Shown: one piece after another, positions 24,869-39,100 of the stretch | Layout: the number at the start of each line of letters is the position of its first letter | Position numbering within the stretch: the first letter of the stretch is position 1 | Origin: Lunularia cruciata | Taxonomy: Eukaryota > Streptophyta > Marchantiopsida > Lunulariales > Lunulariaceae | Assembly: GCA_948567375.1 (NCBI GenBank) | Contig: OX419758.1 | Location: 41,307,473-41,371,472 of the forward strand | Direction: 5' to 3' | Length of the DNA stretch: 64,000 bases | Position numbers and translations under genes: made by a program | The notes under the pieces: model-generated | What the model saw: only the letters and a program-made list of their open reading frames with translations | Databases searched by the model: none | Told to the model about the DNA's origin: nothing

Positions 24869-27195
24869 ATCCAGAACACCCACTTACCAGTCCAAAGAAC
24901 TGTCTAGATTCCATACAACGATCAGTCCTTTGAGGATTTCGATAAAACTTACAGTATAAGTTCATCTCAGACCTGATAATGTCACGGGTGTAAATTATGC
25001 TTGTCACAGAATGAATTTAGCTATGTCAAAAAAACGTTCACTTGAACTAGTACTGATATCCTCATGATCAAATGATTGTTGGAACAGATTCTACATTAGT
25101 TTTCCATTTTTGTGTATGTCAGCTGTAAATCAATCAGCTACATCCCAATGTCAAGAACATCAAGAATGCTAACATAGTCCAGCCCGAGCGGAATCTCGCA
25201 TTGCACGTGCACTGAAGCTAGGATGTTGTTTATGGCGAACGAGTGCCAGAGTGCTCAAGCAATATGCATAGAAACAAAACTGTGGCTGCTAAATGCCTCC
25301 CTACCAGAAGTTGAGGTAGACTAAGTAAAGAAGAGTTTTCCTTCGGTAACTTGCGCAAAAGGTCAACGACATCCAGTTCTCCTTCCAAACTGGCACTTCT
25401 CTGCAACTGCGACGGTTCTCATACATTTTTAGACATGTAAAGAAAAAGTGAACGCATTTTTTTCCACCGACTTGTACGTTCAACTTTGGCTCTACAATTC
25501 GTTAGACTGAATCGCCGACATGTTACCGCCGATTGTTAGAAAACGATGCAACGGATTTGGCTGTTTGTCACCTAGAGAATGTGTACAAAGATTCGAACAC
25601 TTCCAGAGGGGGACTCCTTCGCTAATCTCTTCCTTCGCTTTAAATTTTCTGATACAGGAAACCAGAATGCATCTCTACTGTACTAGGCTAATTTGTAGTG
25701 TCTCCTCTCGCTCTCTTGATGAAAACCAAGGGGTTCCCAGCTTCATGATTTTTTGAATTTGGACCAAACGGTGTAGATGTTCGCAGGATACTTATATGGA
25801 CTTTGAATGCTGTATACGATAATGAGTAGACTGGTCCAGGTGACTACTGGGTGGGTGCTCTATTTAGTATAGACCAAATTTGCTATCAGGTCTTTTCAAC
25901 CTATGGAAGAAGTTGAAAGCCAGAATTTAAATTTTTTGATTTGCCTTTGTATTTATATTCTGTGTGTATCCACATCTATATACATTGAAACGACCTCAAG
26001 GTTACACTTGCATCAGAACAGGACTTAAAGTTAAGCTTCTGTCAAGTTGCTAGTACTAAATAGAGTTAATGATTCAGCATATATTGTGGAGTTTCAATGC
26101 CGGAGTAAGAATAGGACTCCAAAACCAAGCGCCACGTCACTTCATTTCTGCTGAACAAGTTGATAATGAATCCGTTACTTGGTGATGGTATGTTTAGAAA
26201 TTTTTATTCTTGAAACGGTAATTGGATCATTTATTTTTCTTCTTTCTTCTTTGTCTAAAGTTCAGCTTCGACAATTTAAAAATTCATTTCGCTTAGGTTA
26301 TACAGACTTCTCTTTATTACTTTCAAACTCGCTTCCACACGGTATTACCTTCTCTCATCTAAATACATACGTAAGACAAAAGATATTGATAAATAACGAT
26401 CAACGGTTTAAACCGGGCATAGAACGGCCCACACAAGAACTTTTTTTCGTAGGACTCAGAAGTAACTTGATGATATTGAATGCGAATTTAGATGGCTGAA
26501 ATTGACTTTGTTATGCATGATTGGTTCTTTGATATTCATTAGATATAAATATTTACCTTGAATTCCTCAATATTTTTCATTGGGTTGATCTTGTGTCACA
26601 AGAACCCTAAAATTTTTATCCTCTACAGACTTTTATGAATCATGGGTCAAGCATTTAAGCATAACTTGGAGTAGATTCGGATGATGGTTATGTTTAGGAA
26701 TCATGACTTTATTATCTTTGATCTATATGTAGTATTTTAAGAGAAAATTTATCTCAGAAATGACTTTTTAGCTCATGATTATGAAAAATTTAAAAAAATT
26801 CTCCCTTTACACAAGGACATGGTAGAATAATTGTTTGTTCAGGAAAAGAAACTTCTTAGTTGAGGATTGTTTTGGAGTTGTATCTATATATACGAAGGGA
26901 GCAAGTATGAAGTAGAATGCGCTCAAAAGGAAGGATCCAAAAGATCTTAAGTCCAAAGAATGGTTGGCGGTAACAAACTCAAGTAGAACCATGCACCAAA
27001 GACCATTGGTATCCACTTTGCATGTGTGGAGAGTTATTGCTTACCTATTGATTGGAAAACCCTTGCTATAAAATCAAGTGCACATGGAGAAATTTCACTT
27101 TTTGCTAGCAATAATCCTAGACATTTGTAGTTCTTTTTAGTCTTTCACAATCCTTTCTTGTTGTTTGAATTAGTCCTTTGCACTTGACAAGAAAC
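24869..27195. other. No gene recognised
   Basis: The 3' flank of the secreted-protein gene runs into AT-rich DNA. The open frames at 25520-25756 and 26179-26499 have no known motif and no supporting splice structure. Confidence 0.5.
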
Positions 27196-29230
27196 ATGGT
27201 GTCTATTCAAAAGCCCATGAAGAAGATCCTTGAGGCAATTCTTCATCGCCCATCTGTAAAGAAATGTGCAATCTACTATAGGAGTGAGTTGGTCCAAAGC
27301 AAGCATCTCTACTTCTTGCTCTAGAATTGGGAGTTTAGTGATTTTGGGATCATCCATGAGATGAAAGGAAGAAAGAGAGACCAATAGTGGATCTTGAAGG
27401 GAACTCTTTTGCACTTATAGAGGAGAATTGGAGGACAGTCCTTGGGTTGGATGTAGTTCAACCCAGAGGTATGACTCTTGGCACCAAATTTGGGCCTGCA
27501 TACAAGGAGATGAACGCCCAAATTAATGAATCCTTTGGAGAAAAATGGTCCACTAACAAAGAAAATAAGGTGGGTAGTTACAAGGACACTTCTTGAAGAC
27601 ATTTATGGAAGAAATGATGAAACTATTTTGACTGAAAAGGATGCAACCTACGTCATTAATAGCTAGGCCATCTTCTTTGAATATATGCATCAAGGGGAGT
27701 TGGTCAACTGGGCACATATGTTCTACTTGTAGGTGAGGAGTATACTTAGAGAGTTTGAGGAAGACAACAGAACAACATGCATAGCCTCCTTTGCTATACA
27801 CTTCTACATGAGGCTCAACCTGCTTATGAAGGAGAAGAATAAGAAATTTCCAAACCACTCAGCAAGGTATTTCAAATTGCCCTCCAAAGGGAGAGCCATC
27901 ATTTGGAAGTACCAAGATGTAGATGTAGAATATGCAAAAAGTGGTAATTTTGTACTGGTGGATGAAGAGTGAACCATCATAATGAAGAAGAATAGATTAG
28001 TACCATCAAGATCTCATAACCCAACCAAGAGACCAAGGAAGAACCTTAGGTAATTGATGTGTCTTTGGGAGAGGAAGTGGAAGATATAGAGGAGGAAGAA
28101 CTTGAAAACAACTCCCTCACCTTGCAAGGGTCAGTATTCGAGTTGGATGGCTAAGTCCAATATGAAGATGCACAATCTGCCTTAAATCCAAAGAAAAAGT
28201 GTGGACCAAGAAGACCAAGCCAAAGACCAACAAGAAGAAACATAAATTTCCAAAGAACTCCTTAGCCCCACCCAAGAAGCATGGGTCCCCAAAGGAGAAA
28301 CCAAAAGAAGGGTGGATATTGAGTTCAAAGGAGAAGACCCTCCAAGTAGAATGCAGACCAAAGTGAGAGAAGAAGCCACCCAAGAAAAAAAACACAAGTA
28401 ACCAAGTAATTGAGGTAGAAAATTTCAATATCCATTTGGTAGGGTATGTCTCACAGCTCATGGAGATAATTTTACCCCAATATCAAGAAGTTTTCCGGAA
28501 TGTGATAGATTATACCACTCTTTTCCAAAGGTTGCACAAGAACATGTACACAAGGCAGGTGAAGCAAGATAAGTGGAAGGCAAAGGTGTGGAAAAATAGA
28601 AATCTGTACAAGTAGTGTTGAAAGGTGAACTCACTTATGCAAGAGAATTAAGAATTGAAGCACCAAAACACTTCACTCATTGCAAATCAAAGCCAATACA
28701 AAGAAGAGATTTGGAGGCTACAAGAGACTTGATAGCTCTTTGGCTTGAACAAAATCATAAATAGCAAGGGTACAAAGAGCATCTCAAGACAAGAGACAAA
28801 GAAGTAGCTATTATTTGGGGAGAGTTGGAGATTGCCAAGATAAGACTAGTCACCCTGGAAGTACAAATGGCCAGATACAAAAAAGAAGTGGTTGTCTTAT
28901 TGGAGAATCTAGCCCAAAAACTTGCAAGGGAGAAGTAGGAAAGAGCAGAAGATTGATCCCTAATGTTGGAGGAAGTGAATAAGGACATTACAGCACTACA
29001 CAACAACTCCAAAGAAGCCAAGAAGAAGGCACTTCTAAAGATCAAGGAAGTTTGGGATCAATTGGTGGCAATGTTGGAGGAAGTAGCTTAATGGACAATG
29101 ATAAAGATAAAGTTATAGGTCCAAAATTTGGAAGAGAAGAAGTACAAAGATGAGAATATAGATCAATTAGTAATTCAACTTTGGGAGCATGTAGACAAGA
29201 AATTTATTGAGTTTCTTGTGATATCTTAGG
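27196..29230 (+). pseudogene. Decayed coding region of unknown family with a coiled-coil C-terminal part
   Basis: A protein-like reading can be followed for about 2 kb on the plus strand through several stops and frame changes. It starts with ATG at 27196 (MVSIQKPMKKILEAIL), shifts frame near 27380, and returns to the first frame near 27550. It then continues through ILTEKDATYV, YMHQGELVNWAHMFYL, FAIHFYMRLNLLMKEK and VEYAKSGNFVLVDEE. After that it is Lys/Pro-rich and ends in a heptad-like stretch (IAKIRLVTLEVQMARYKKEV, 28830-28895, and onward). I do not recognise the family. Its position beside a gypsy element, its length and its degree of decay suggest a transposon-associated or captured gene. 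It shares no strand or frame with the neighbouring element. Confidence 0.45.
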
Positions 29231-29855
29231 CCTATAAATTATAGACTACAAGGAAAGAGTAGAACTTTTGATTAGAATTTGTAAAGGGAAAGGTAGCTCT
29301 TCACAATTGCACCCTAGGCCAAAGTTCTTTGCAAAGAAAGGCCTTCATAGTTTTAGAGATTCTTCTTAGTTGTAGGACCTTTGTAGATGTGACATTTGGA
29401 GTAGTAACTCCAAAGAATACAAATCTATAAGTTGTCTTTGTGAAAGATTTGATGCCTTCTTTGACACATGTAAGATGTCTAATTAACATCCATATAAGTA
29501 TGATAGGATAAGTCAAGAAGATATGGTTATTGGTGTATAGTGAGAATGAGCCAAGAAGATCTTTGGAATTTGTCAACCATTAGATTTCTTTGGTTTAGAT
29601 AAGAGATAAAATTTAAGGCTTAAGCCTAATGTAAATAAATTATTCAATTATTTCAATAAAATAAAGCAAAATGGCCAAAATCTCCATGTTGCTTTTGTTT
29701 AAATTCCAAGTATATGTCATATATCTTCAATGAGTAGTGGTGAGGAATTTTTGTAGTAGGAACTCAAGTGATTGAGTGAGAATGACCATTCATACTTGAG
29801 TTTAAGGTCTAGGATCCTTGGTAGTTCTTAAAGAGTGAAGTAATGCCTTGACGGG

Positions 29856-30450
29856 TGTAATGTTTTCAGGAAAAGAGAAACCCCAAAAGAAACACAAGAG
29901 AAACACAATACTTCATCCTTCAATACTCAGATGTCCCAATAGAGCACCTTGTCTTTATTATATAGCAAAGAAGATCCACTCAAAGAGAGCTACACCCTTT
30001 GATCAGATACATATATTGGTGACATGTCAGCAAGCTCCACCTTATATTAGCTACATGGATTGGTGAAACGTTGATCATTGTCCTATTTGGTTAGTCGAAC
30101 AAGTTTGATCAAAGAGAATCTTTGGGGAATATTCCTATATAACGCTCAGAACAACATGGATGAGGTACTGTTGGAAAGCTCTCAACAAGGAAAACACAAA
30201 GGAATGAATGAAATGCCTTATAGCCTAAAGAAGGAGACTATTTTATTCCTTGAGGTCTAATTCATCCATTTAGGCCTCCAAAATTAGATCTAAAGTTGTC
30301 AAGGTATTTTTGACATTTTCCCTATTAGCAAAAGTACTCTTTTGGTAACACCTCTATCTAATATACTTAGACCATCATATATAACATCTTTCAAGATATT
30401 ACCAAGCCAATTTCCACCTATAGATAATTTATCCAACTAATGGTATTACA
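29856..30450 (-). repeat. 3' LTR of the 6.3-kb gypsy element
   Basis: In element orientation it starts TGTAATACC directly after the polypurine tract and ends GAAAACATTACA, giving a TGTAAT/ATTACA inverted end. It is flanked outside by ACGGG. Confidence 0.9.
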
Positions 30451-30992
30451 AACCTCTCCCTTTTAAGACGTAATGTCCTCATTGTGGAGTTGTTGTTCAA
30501 AAGATTGCATTAACATTGGTGCATTGGTCAAGTTAGCTGTGGGTACCCATGTTGCCTCATACAATGTGTACCCTTTCTAATGTATGAGATATTCTACACA
30601 CAGATGATGGGTACCACATATGCATTTTTGGAGAATATGTTTGACTGTGTATTCCTTAGTGTCATCAATGAGTGTTGGACAAGGTCTAACTTCTTGTATG
30701 GAAGGAAAGTGGTGTGGTTGGGATGCATAGCTTCATAGCAAGGAGACATAGAACACTTGATGGATTTTCATGTGTGGTGGTAGCTCAAGGTGATAGACCA
30801 TTGCACCAATTCAATAGATGAGGAGAAAAGGCTCAATAAAACAAGGTTTGGGCTTACAAGGGCAAACTAATGTAAGGTTAGTTATGAATAGCTACACTTG
30901 ATCCCCCAATGTTGAACTCTATGTGCTATCAATGTGCATCTGGTCTTTTTTTTCATTTTGGGCTATCTGCAACCTTTGCATCCTTTGACATT

Positions 30993-33128
30993 CTATAAAA
31001 CCCTTTTGGATTCTAAAACAAAAGTGTTCACATCATCAAATTTTGTAGCCATTGGGTGAATCTTTACCAAGCTTGAAGGTGTAAAAGGGTTTTCTCCATA
31101 TTTGAGAAACAATGGTGTGACTTGTGTTGATGAATTCATTGAATTGTTATAGGAAAATTCCATCAATTGAAGTAAGGTGTCCCACCTTTCTTGCTTCTCT
31201 AATGTGAAGCCATATAATATATCCTTAATAGTGCAAATGGCCTGCTTTGTTTGTCCATTGGTTTGTAGATGGTATGCTATGGACATGGCAAGTTTAGTTT
31301 TGAAGACACCAATGAGCATTCTCCAAAATAAACTAGTGAATTAAATGCTTCAATCAATGATGAGCACTTGAGATAGGCCATGGTGAGAAAAGACCGCAAC
31401 AAAGGACAATTAAACTATTTGTAGAGCAATCATGTCCTTGGTCATAACACATGAATCTTTTTTTGGGTCAATCCACAATGGAGTCAAAACCCAAGGTGGT
31501 CTTGGGCAATTCACAAACCAAATCCATGTTGACCTACTCCCACCATTATGTAGGAGTAGGAGATAATGTTGGGAATAAGAGGAGTTGAAAGTGTCTTGTG
31601 GGAGCCTGATTAGAGGTTTTTCCTTTTTGAAAAATTAGGCAGCTATCAATATGCTCCATCATATTGTTGCTCATCTTGGGCCTATAATAATAGCATTTGA
31701 CTACAATGGTAAAATCATGATATTCTACTATGATGGTGGTTTTCAGGTCTAGAGCATCCAATTTACATAACTTACCATCACAAAAGGTGAGTCCTTGGGT
31801 ACAGATTATACCTTTGGATGATTAAGCTCTTACAATCTATGGGTCAATCTTTGTAGCAATAAGAATCCTTGGCCAAAATTTTAGATTTATCTTGACCTCA
31901 ACCACCAGATTGTTCACCATAGGCATTTTGGTGAATGCATCTACAACTTGCTTCTTGCCTTCCACATATGTGATCATCATGTTGAACCATTATCCCCACT
32001 CTACCCAATGAATTTATTGATAGGATAGATTTTTCTATGTCTCAAGGTAGACTAGAGGTTTGTGATCCATCTCAACCACAAATGTTTTCTTGCCAAGATA
32101 GTACTTCTAATGTTTGGCTATAAGGACAAGAGCCAACTCTTCTTGTTTGGTGATGTGATAGTTTCACTCTGCCAATAACAAATTTCAAAAGAAATATGCA
32201 ATTAAGTGTTATTTGTTCATTCCATTTCTATTGTAAGAATACTCCTATCATAATGCATGATGTATCTATAGCCAACTTGATTGGATGTTTTGGGTCATAC
32301 CATTTCAAGATTAGTGCATGTGTATGAAAGATGCATTAATGTATCTTTCAATTCCTATACAATTCCCCATATCCACTTCTTTTCCTTACCAAGTAGTGCT
32401 ATTAGGGTTGTGCAAACTTAGAGAAGTCCTTGACAAATTGACAATAGAACCCAATCAATCCCCAGAAACTCTTGAGTTTAGTTTGATCTTCTAGAAGCAC
32501 CCCATTTTTTAATAAAATATATTTTATTTGTTAAAATTTGGATACCTTTTGCACTTACTCTATGCTCCAAGTAATTTACTTTAGACTTGCAAATCTTGCA
32601 CTTTGAGACTTTGGCATACAATTGGTTCTATTGCAAAATTTGGAGGAATTCTTGTAGATGTTGCTAGTGCTCCTCCATTATCCTAGTATCAAATAAGATG
32701 TCTTTAAGGAAAATGATAATAGACTTATCCAAGTATCGATGAAATATGTCATTCCTCAAACTCATGAAAGTGGTTGGTGTATTGGTAAGGTTGAAAGGCA
32801 TCATTAGGTACTCAAAGAGACCATATTTTGTTTGAAAGATAGTTTTATATACATCTTCCTCTAGGATCCTGATTTGGTTATAGCCGCTCCGTAGATCAAA
32901 TTTGGTGAAGTGTTTTGCCCCATTGAGTTGATCAAATAGCTCATCCATGCAAGGTAATGGGTATTTTAATCTCACCATTTGTTGATTTAGGCCATAGTAG
33001 TCAATACACATGTACATTGTATCATCTTTTTTCTTCACAAACAAGATAGGAGCTCCATATGGTAATATGTTGGATTGGATAAACCCTTTCTGCATCATAT
33101 CTTCAATTTGAGCCTTGCACTCCTCCAA
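30993..33128 (-). pseudogene. Ty3/gypsy pol remnant: RT, RNase H, integrase
   Basis: The RT is best preserved at 33128-32664: MQKGFIQ, PYGAPILFVKKKDDT, CIDYYGLNQ, FTKFDLRSGYNQIRI and LMMPFNLTNTPTTF. The catalytic YxDD block at the 3' edge is degraded (IIFLKDILF). RNase H follows at about 32160-31900, with EMDHKPLVYL-like and DAFTKMP-like matches when read through stops. Integrase appears as a zinc-region remnant (31546-31761, SNNMMEHIDSCLIFQK). Its C-terminal core at 31319-30993 has YHLQTNGQTKQA, where the catalytic Glu is replaced by Lys or lost, and SYNNSMNSSTQVTPLFLKYG. The product would have been the element polyprotein. Confidence 0.82.
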
Positions 33129-33633
33129 CTCATGAGGTGATAGTCAATGTGGGGCCTTATAAGAGGTGTCTTCTCAAGAAGTATCTCAATTATATGATCA
33201 TACTCTCCTTTTTGGTGGTAATCTTAAGGGTAAATCATCAAGAAACACATCTTGAAACTCATTGACTACATCTTTCAAATTCTTAGGAATTTGTCCATTG
33301 AGTTATGCATTTTGGACTTCTCTTATTAGATCCATGAAACATTTTTTTATCTTATTGATAGTTCTTGTCCCTATGACATAGAGAGGTAGTTCTTGATTTT
33401 GCAATCTTTTTATATCTCCAATGTCTTCCATTGGCTAGTTCTCACTATTTTCTTTCTCTAATCAATCATGGGGTTGTAGTGCTCCATCCATAATATGCCT
33501 AAGATCACATTATAATGAGCTAAATTATATCACTTGTCTCTCAATTTCTTCATAATACTCTCTTATAAGGAGTGTTAACTTTTTAGGTAATGAATCAATC
33601 CTCTTTATCTGACCATTAGGTAACTCTACTTCT

Positions 33634-34720
33634 TCACTCTTGTCCTTCTTTAATTCCATCCCCAACCTTATTTTCAACAAAGCAAGACAAGAAATTTTCT
33701 ATTGCTCTAGGGTCTATGAATATTCTCATTTGATTGTCTTCTAGGACTTCATTTACAACAATCAATTGTGCATTTTTCTTCCTCAATCTTTGCGCACTCA
33801 TCCTCTTTCTTCCCCAAATTTTACTCCTCTCCATTGAGAAAAAAGGCCATGAGGTACATTACTTGAAATCTTCATTTTTGGATATGATTTCAACATCTTC
33901 CTCTTTGATTCTAAGTTGTTCAAAGGTAGCTTGTATGGAGGCCAAGGCCCTCTAGGATGGTGAGCAAAAACATTGATGGCTATGTGCCTAACTCGGCCAC
34001 AATTGTAATAATGTTGTTGTTCTACTTGAGCCTTTTTCCCTTGTGAGACTCCATCACTCCTTTCTTTGACTTGTTGTTGTTCTCCTTGAAGCATGCATGC
34101 TCCTTGGTCTTGGAAGTGAATATTGATCAATTCCATAGGAATTGGTCCACCAAAGCATGGTGTATCAGCCTAAAAGTGTTGTGTTGAGACTACCCCTTCA
34201 CCTCCTCCAAGTTCTCTTGCTATTCTCTGAGCACACGCAATGGCTTAAAAAATGGTGTGAGGATTTTGTACCATAATTGCTTTGCAATTTTTTCTCTTTT
34301 AATCCCTATTTGAAATTTTTAGGAGTTTTTGCTAGACTCATATCTATTATTGTGACCTATAGATCAAGAAATACTTCAATGTACTCTTATATGTTGTTCT
34401 TCTACTTCAACCCTTATAGTCGGTTTTGAGTCATATATATGGAATCCATGGATTAGAAATTCTTTAGTAGCACTTCTTGCATTACCATCCAAGTGATCTC
34501 TCTTCCTTTTTCCAACACTAAATTGTTCCCAAGCATCATACCATGTGAAGACCTTCTTGGTCAAGTACCCACATGCAAACATGATTACATAATGATTAGT
34601 GATTTCAATTATGAATTCAAAAATTTCAATTCATTCTTGAGATCCAATTTTCCATTACTCCCACCAAACATTGTCCTTATAAGGCTTGATATTTCATGTC
34701 TTCTTCATCCATAGTAACAA
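33634..34720 (-). pseudogene. Gypsy gag remnant with a degenerate zinc knuckle
   Basis: Read on the minus strand, fragments around 34582-34376 and 34136-33798 fit the gag position between the 5' LTR and RT. A stretch reading YNCGRVRHIAINV resembles a CCHC zinc knuckle that has lost Cys residues. Stops and frameshifts are frequent. Domain assignment is by position and this one motif. Confidence 0.5.
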
Positions 34721-35572
34721 TGTGGCTTCATTTTTTATTGAGGTTGGAGTCATCGACATGAGTGACTCTTTAAGTAACTTGGCCATTGTTATTGGGTTTA
34801 AGATGATCCCCTTCTTGCAATACATGATTGTTCTTGAAAGAAAGTACTTGACTTTGTAATGCCTCCATAGTCATATTGATCTCCCAAAACTTATTCAACA
34901 TCCTTGGCATTCCTTGCATCAAATCCTACAACTATGGCTTCATGATGTGTACACATGGCGAACGCTCAAACTCTACTTCCTACTTCAATAGAGCGTTAAT
35001 ATGATCACTCAAAAGGGAGCATGGAAAATTGGGACTACCATTGGGACCTCATAAGCTATCACTCACTAATAATATTCTTCACTAAAATTACAGACTATGA
35101 AATCCCTAAACATCACTTTTGGTCTAATTACATAACATGTTTCTACTTGAGTGTTTAAAAGGGAGAGGATTTGGTATATCCAAATCCATTGCATCATAAT
35201 AGAATGTAAATTGTCAAATCTTACTCTCTATTGTATATTAACACAGGTAGAATAACCAAGTTTGGTGATTCTATATCCATGAACTTCCTTGAACTACATC
35301 CATGAACTTTGCTTTAAAATGATAAACAATATATACTCTCTCTTGATCATGCTAGATCTACATAATCTTGATGAGGAACAGATTTAAAAATGGATAAAAG
35401 TGTGCAAGAAATTTTCCTCTAGGTACATCCATCCCATCCTCTCTCTACAACACCCCCAGTCTATCAATTGCACTACTTTTTCTCCCCTTGAAATTACTCA
35501 ATCTTAGTAGCCCGTGTTTCTCCAAGATAGATGATCCATTCACTTGGATTAAAATATCTACTTTGATACCAT

Positions 35573-36156
35573 AGTAATGTTCCAAGGATAAGAGAAACCC
35601 CAAGAGAAACACAAAAGAAGAAACACAAGACTTCATCCCTCAATACTACGATGCTCTAAAGGAGCATCTTGTCTTTATTACATAACAAAGAGGATCCACT
35701 CAAGGGAGCTACATCCTTGGATTAGATATATAAATTGATGATATGTCAATAGACTCCACCCTTAGATTATTTGTATGGATTGGTGACATGTATATCCTTA
35801 TATACATGTCCTATTTGGTTGGTCAAACAAGTTTCACTAAAGAGAATCTTTGGGGAATCCTCCTATATGAAGTTCAGAATAACTTGGGTGAGGTACCATT
35901 AGAAAGTTCTCAACAAGACTAACAAGAGGGAACCTCTCATTTTTTAGGCCTAATTCATCTGTTTAGGTCTCTAAAATTAGCTCTAAATTTTTCAAGTTGT
36001 TTTCAATCTTTGGTCTTTGTTTTTGGTCTATTAGTGGAAGTACTCTTGTGGTGATATCTCTATCTGATCTACTTATACTATCATATATAACATCCTTCAA
36101 GATATTATTAAGCCAATTTCCACCTCTACATAATCTATTAAGCTAATGGTATTACA
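35573..36156 (-). repeat. 5' LTR of the 6.3-kb gypsy element
   Basis: It matches 29856-30450 throughout, with scattered substitutions and small indels. It is bordered internally by the tRNA-Met-type primer binding site and externally by ATGGG. The number of differences from the other LTR suggests the insertion is not recent; I did not compute an age. Confidence 0.88.
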
Positions 36157-39100
36157 ATGGGTCTTAAGTGAGCAATAGTGTCGAAAGTACCACAAATCAA
36201 AAAATGAAGTACTGATGCCAATGCAAAGTGCCTTTGGAGTTGGATGTCTTTGTAGTGAAGTAGCCACTTTGGAGTTGATTGAATCATCACCTTCAAGAAA
36301 TAGTTAGAACTTAGTGAAAGTGATTTTTTTAGTTTTCTATTTGATGTAGTGCATCATAAAAAGTGACACTACCCTCTTCTATGAGTGGTTTCTACCCACG
36401 AGGTTAAATAGGTAACAATATAGAATTGACAATATGACAATTCTCTTCAAATCTAGCCATTTCTTACTTGTATCCTCAAAGTAAAGACATGTTTCTTATT
36501 GTTATACAACTTTTGGTCTATATTGGGTTAACATAATAGTTTATGGAGGAATATCTCTAAGATATTAAGTGATATTTCATGCACAAAACCCTCCAATTTA
36601 AAAAAACATATTTTTCATATAAGAATAAAGACTTCAATCTAAACATCCAAAAAACTTATATTTATAACTATCCAAGCCATAAATAGTTAGTTAAATTATT
36701 TATAATTACTCCATTTTACCAAAAATTTCTATCATACAAGAAGATAGAATTCATGCTAGAATCCCAAAAAAATTTAATAAATATTACAAGCCATAAATAA
36801 AATTTATAGTGTATTGTATGGCAACACCTTTAGGTTACAAAAGCATGTATTATTTTAGGGAATATTTCCATCTTCTTATTATACAATCATCATCATACAA
36901 ATCAGCTAGCAAAAATAAGGTCTCAAATGACAAATATCATTATGCATGTAAAATCTCAACTTGAGGGCATGGTAAGAATACCAAAAACCTAAAATAAGGT
37001 TCATTCTTGAGGGTTCAACTCTTCAAAATATGTTTTTTTCACATTACATACTTTGAGTGTTATGTTTTTCACTCTCTACCCTTGAAGTTCTTTGGAGCTT
37101 TACAACTATTATTTGAAATCTTTTTTTTACAAGTACATGAATTTCCTTGATTACTTTGCAAGTCAAATATCTAACTTATTATTTTCTAACAAGTGGAAGA
37201 AAAACCAAAATTGCAACAATTTTTAGTTTTGATATATCTTGCCTTGTCTACTATATCTTTGCATGCTAGTTCATTGTACTATTAAATGTTTTTTGAGAAA
37301 ATACCTACTAACCTAAGCATCTAAAGCTTTTGTTATATATGATTTGTAGTTGGAGCCCTTGGAACTATGTCTTGATGTTAATCATATGACTTGATATCTT
37401 CTATCTTAGCAAAAAAAAATGGCCTTCTTATTAGATCATTTTCCATGCACCTCACCAACAACTAACCTTCATGGCTCTACAGTCATTCCAAGACAAGCAC
37501 ATGTGAAAAAACACAAACATATATTCCTAAGCAGCATAAATACTCCATAGCTCAACACTTGGGTTCAATACTTACCACCTCCTCATCTTATCAAGCTAGA
37601 AAAACAAAAGGGAAGATCTGTGGAACCATTTTTAATGGAGATCAATTCTCCGAAATTGTTATTTTTCAACCAAGATCTTCCATCAAGATATTTGATCAAC
37701 AGAATATTACTTGCAATAATGAAAGTAAATGGTTTCCTTAAGATCCAAGACCTTTTCAAAGTGTGCACCCTTTGACCTTTCTTACCTTAGCACTAAATTT
37801 TAGAGTATATATTGATCAAGTTGAGTGATAGATTAGAGCATTGTAGAATTAGTTTGACTTCATTCAGAGGTAGCCATTGTCATACAAAGAAAATAATTTA
37901 ATATAAATTTAAACTCTGCTATCTATCACCTTTCACTTGAAATGTTGATACAATGAAAATTCTTTTACTAGTAAAGTTTGGACACTTTACTCATAATTTA
38001 ATGTTTAGATTTTGGTCAGTATTATAACTACTATTTTGGGCATATAAGATGCATTAATAAAAGGTATCAAGCAAAGTAGAGGAATTTTTTTATCATTTAT
38101 CATTACTAATTCTACCAAACATAAGTATTTCCTCTATTTGATCATGTGTATAACACTAATAAAAATTTCATTTTCATTTTATGAAATAATCCTACTTAAA
38201 TAAAGTATATGTCTTCCAACAAAAACTAGTTTTCTTTCTTCTATAATATGGTTAAGTTGTGAATAGCAATTTTCCGTGCCACTTGGAGATATTCCATTGG
38301 ATCACAATAATAGTTAGATTTGAATCTCTTTTGTGATTCCTAATAGAAACTCTCTTGTCTAACAGTATTTTTACCTTTATAGTATAGTTGAAAGCAATCC
38401 ACCAACCATTGCACTTTCATGGCCACTTGATAATTTTTGTCTACGTTATTTAGAGAGAAATAACTAATGCACAATGGTAATTTTTACTTTAGCCTATCCT
38501 ATCTATAACTTAAAATCCTAAGATATAACTATAACTAAGTATAGATTTCTCCTAGATCCTTAGTCAAGTTTGCTCCCTTCTTTACATGTTCATCCTTGTG
38601 TATGTGAATTTGTATGTTTGCATATATGCAAGTAAATATATATTATTTTAGACCATATAAAATAAACCAACACTTTAGGGATGGAGTATTATGCATGAAA
38701 TACCAAAAAAAATATAATATAAATGGTAGTATATATAAGAAACCAAAGAAAGTGCCGTAAAGAATGATAAAATTTCAAAAAAAAATACATTAGAAATTTT
38801 TATATCATCATTTGAACTTAGGCCCCAAAAAGCATTGTCAACACAAGAATTGAAACATCTTGTTAGGACTTCAACTCAACACAATCCTTATAAATCTCAA
38901 AATTAATTAATCTCTATAAAGAATCTAAATGAAACAAGTTTGCCAAAATTCACAAAATTGTATGAATAATATTATGCCATAAGGATCCTTAACACCAACA
39001 TCTAGTTTCTACTAATCATTTACTTCTTGCTTAGAGAAATTATTTCGTATATTATATACTTTAAAAATTCTACATTTGCTCATAATATGATTTGAAGAAA

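Larger units (their letters stand above)
29856..36156 (-). mobile_element. Full-length but dead Ty3/gypsy retrotransposon with LTRs, PBS, PPT and target duplication
   Basis: The element is on the minus strand and 6.3 kb long. The 5' LTR is 35573-36156 and the 3' LTR 29856-30450; both start TGTAATACC and end near AACATTAC(A) in element orientation. Just inside the 5' LTR (35561-35571, minus) is TGGTATCAAAG, a primer site of the initiator tRNA-Met type. Just before the 3' LTR is a polypurine tract, AAAAGGGAGAGG (30452-30465 region). The flanks are ACGGG (29851-29855) and ATGGG (36157-36161), a 5-bp target duplication with one C/T change. Coding parts run gag, RT, RNase H, integrase, as in Ty3/gypsy. 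Many stops show it is inactive. Confidence 0.9.
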
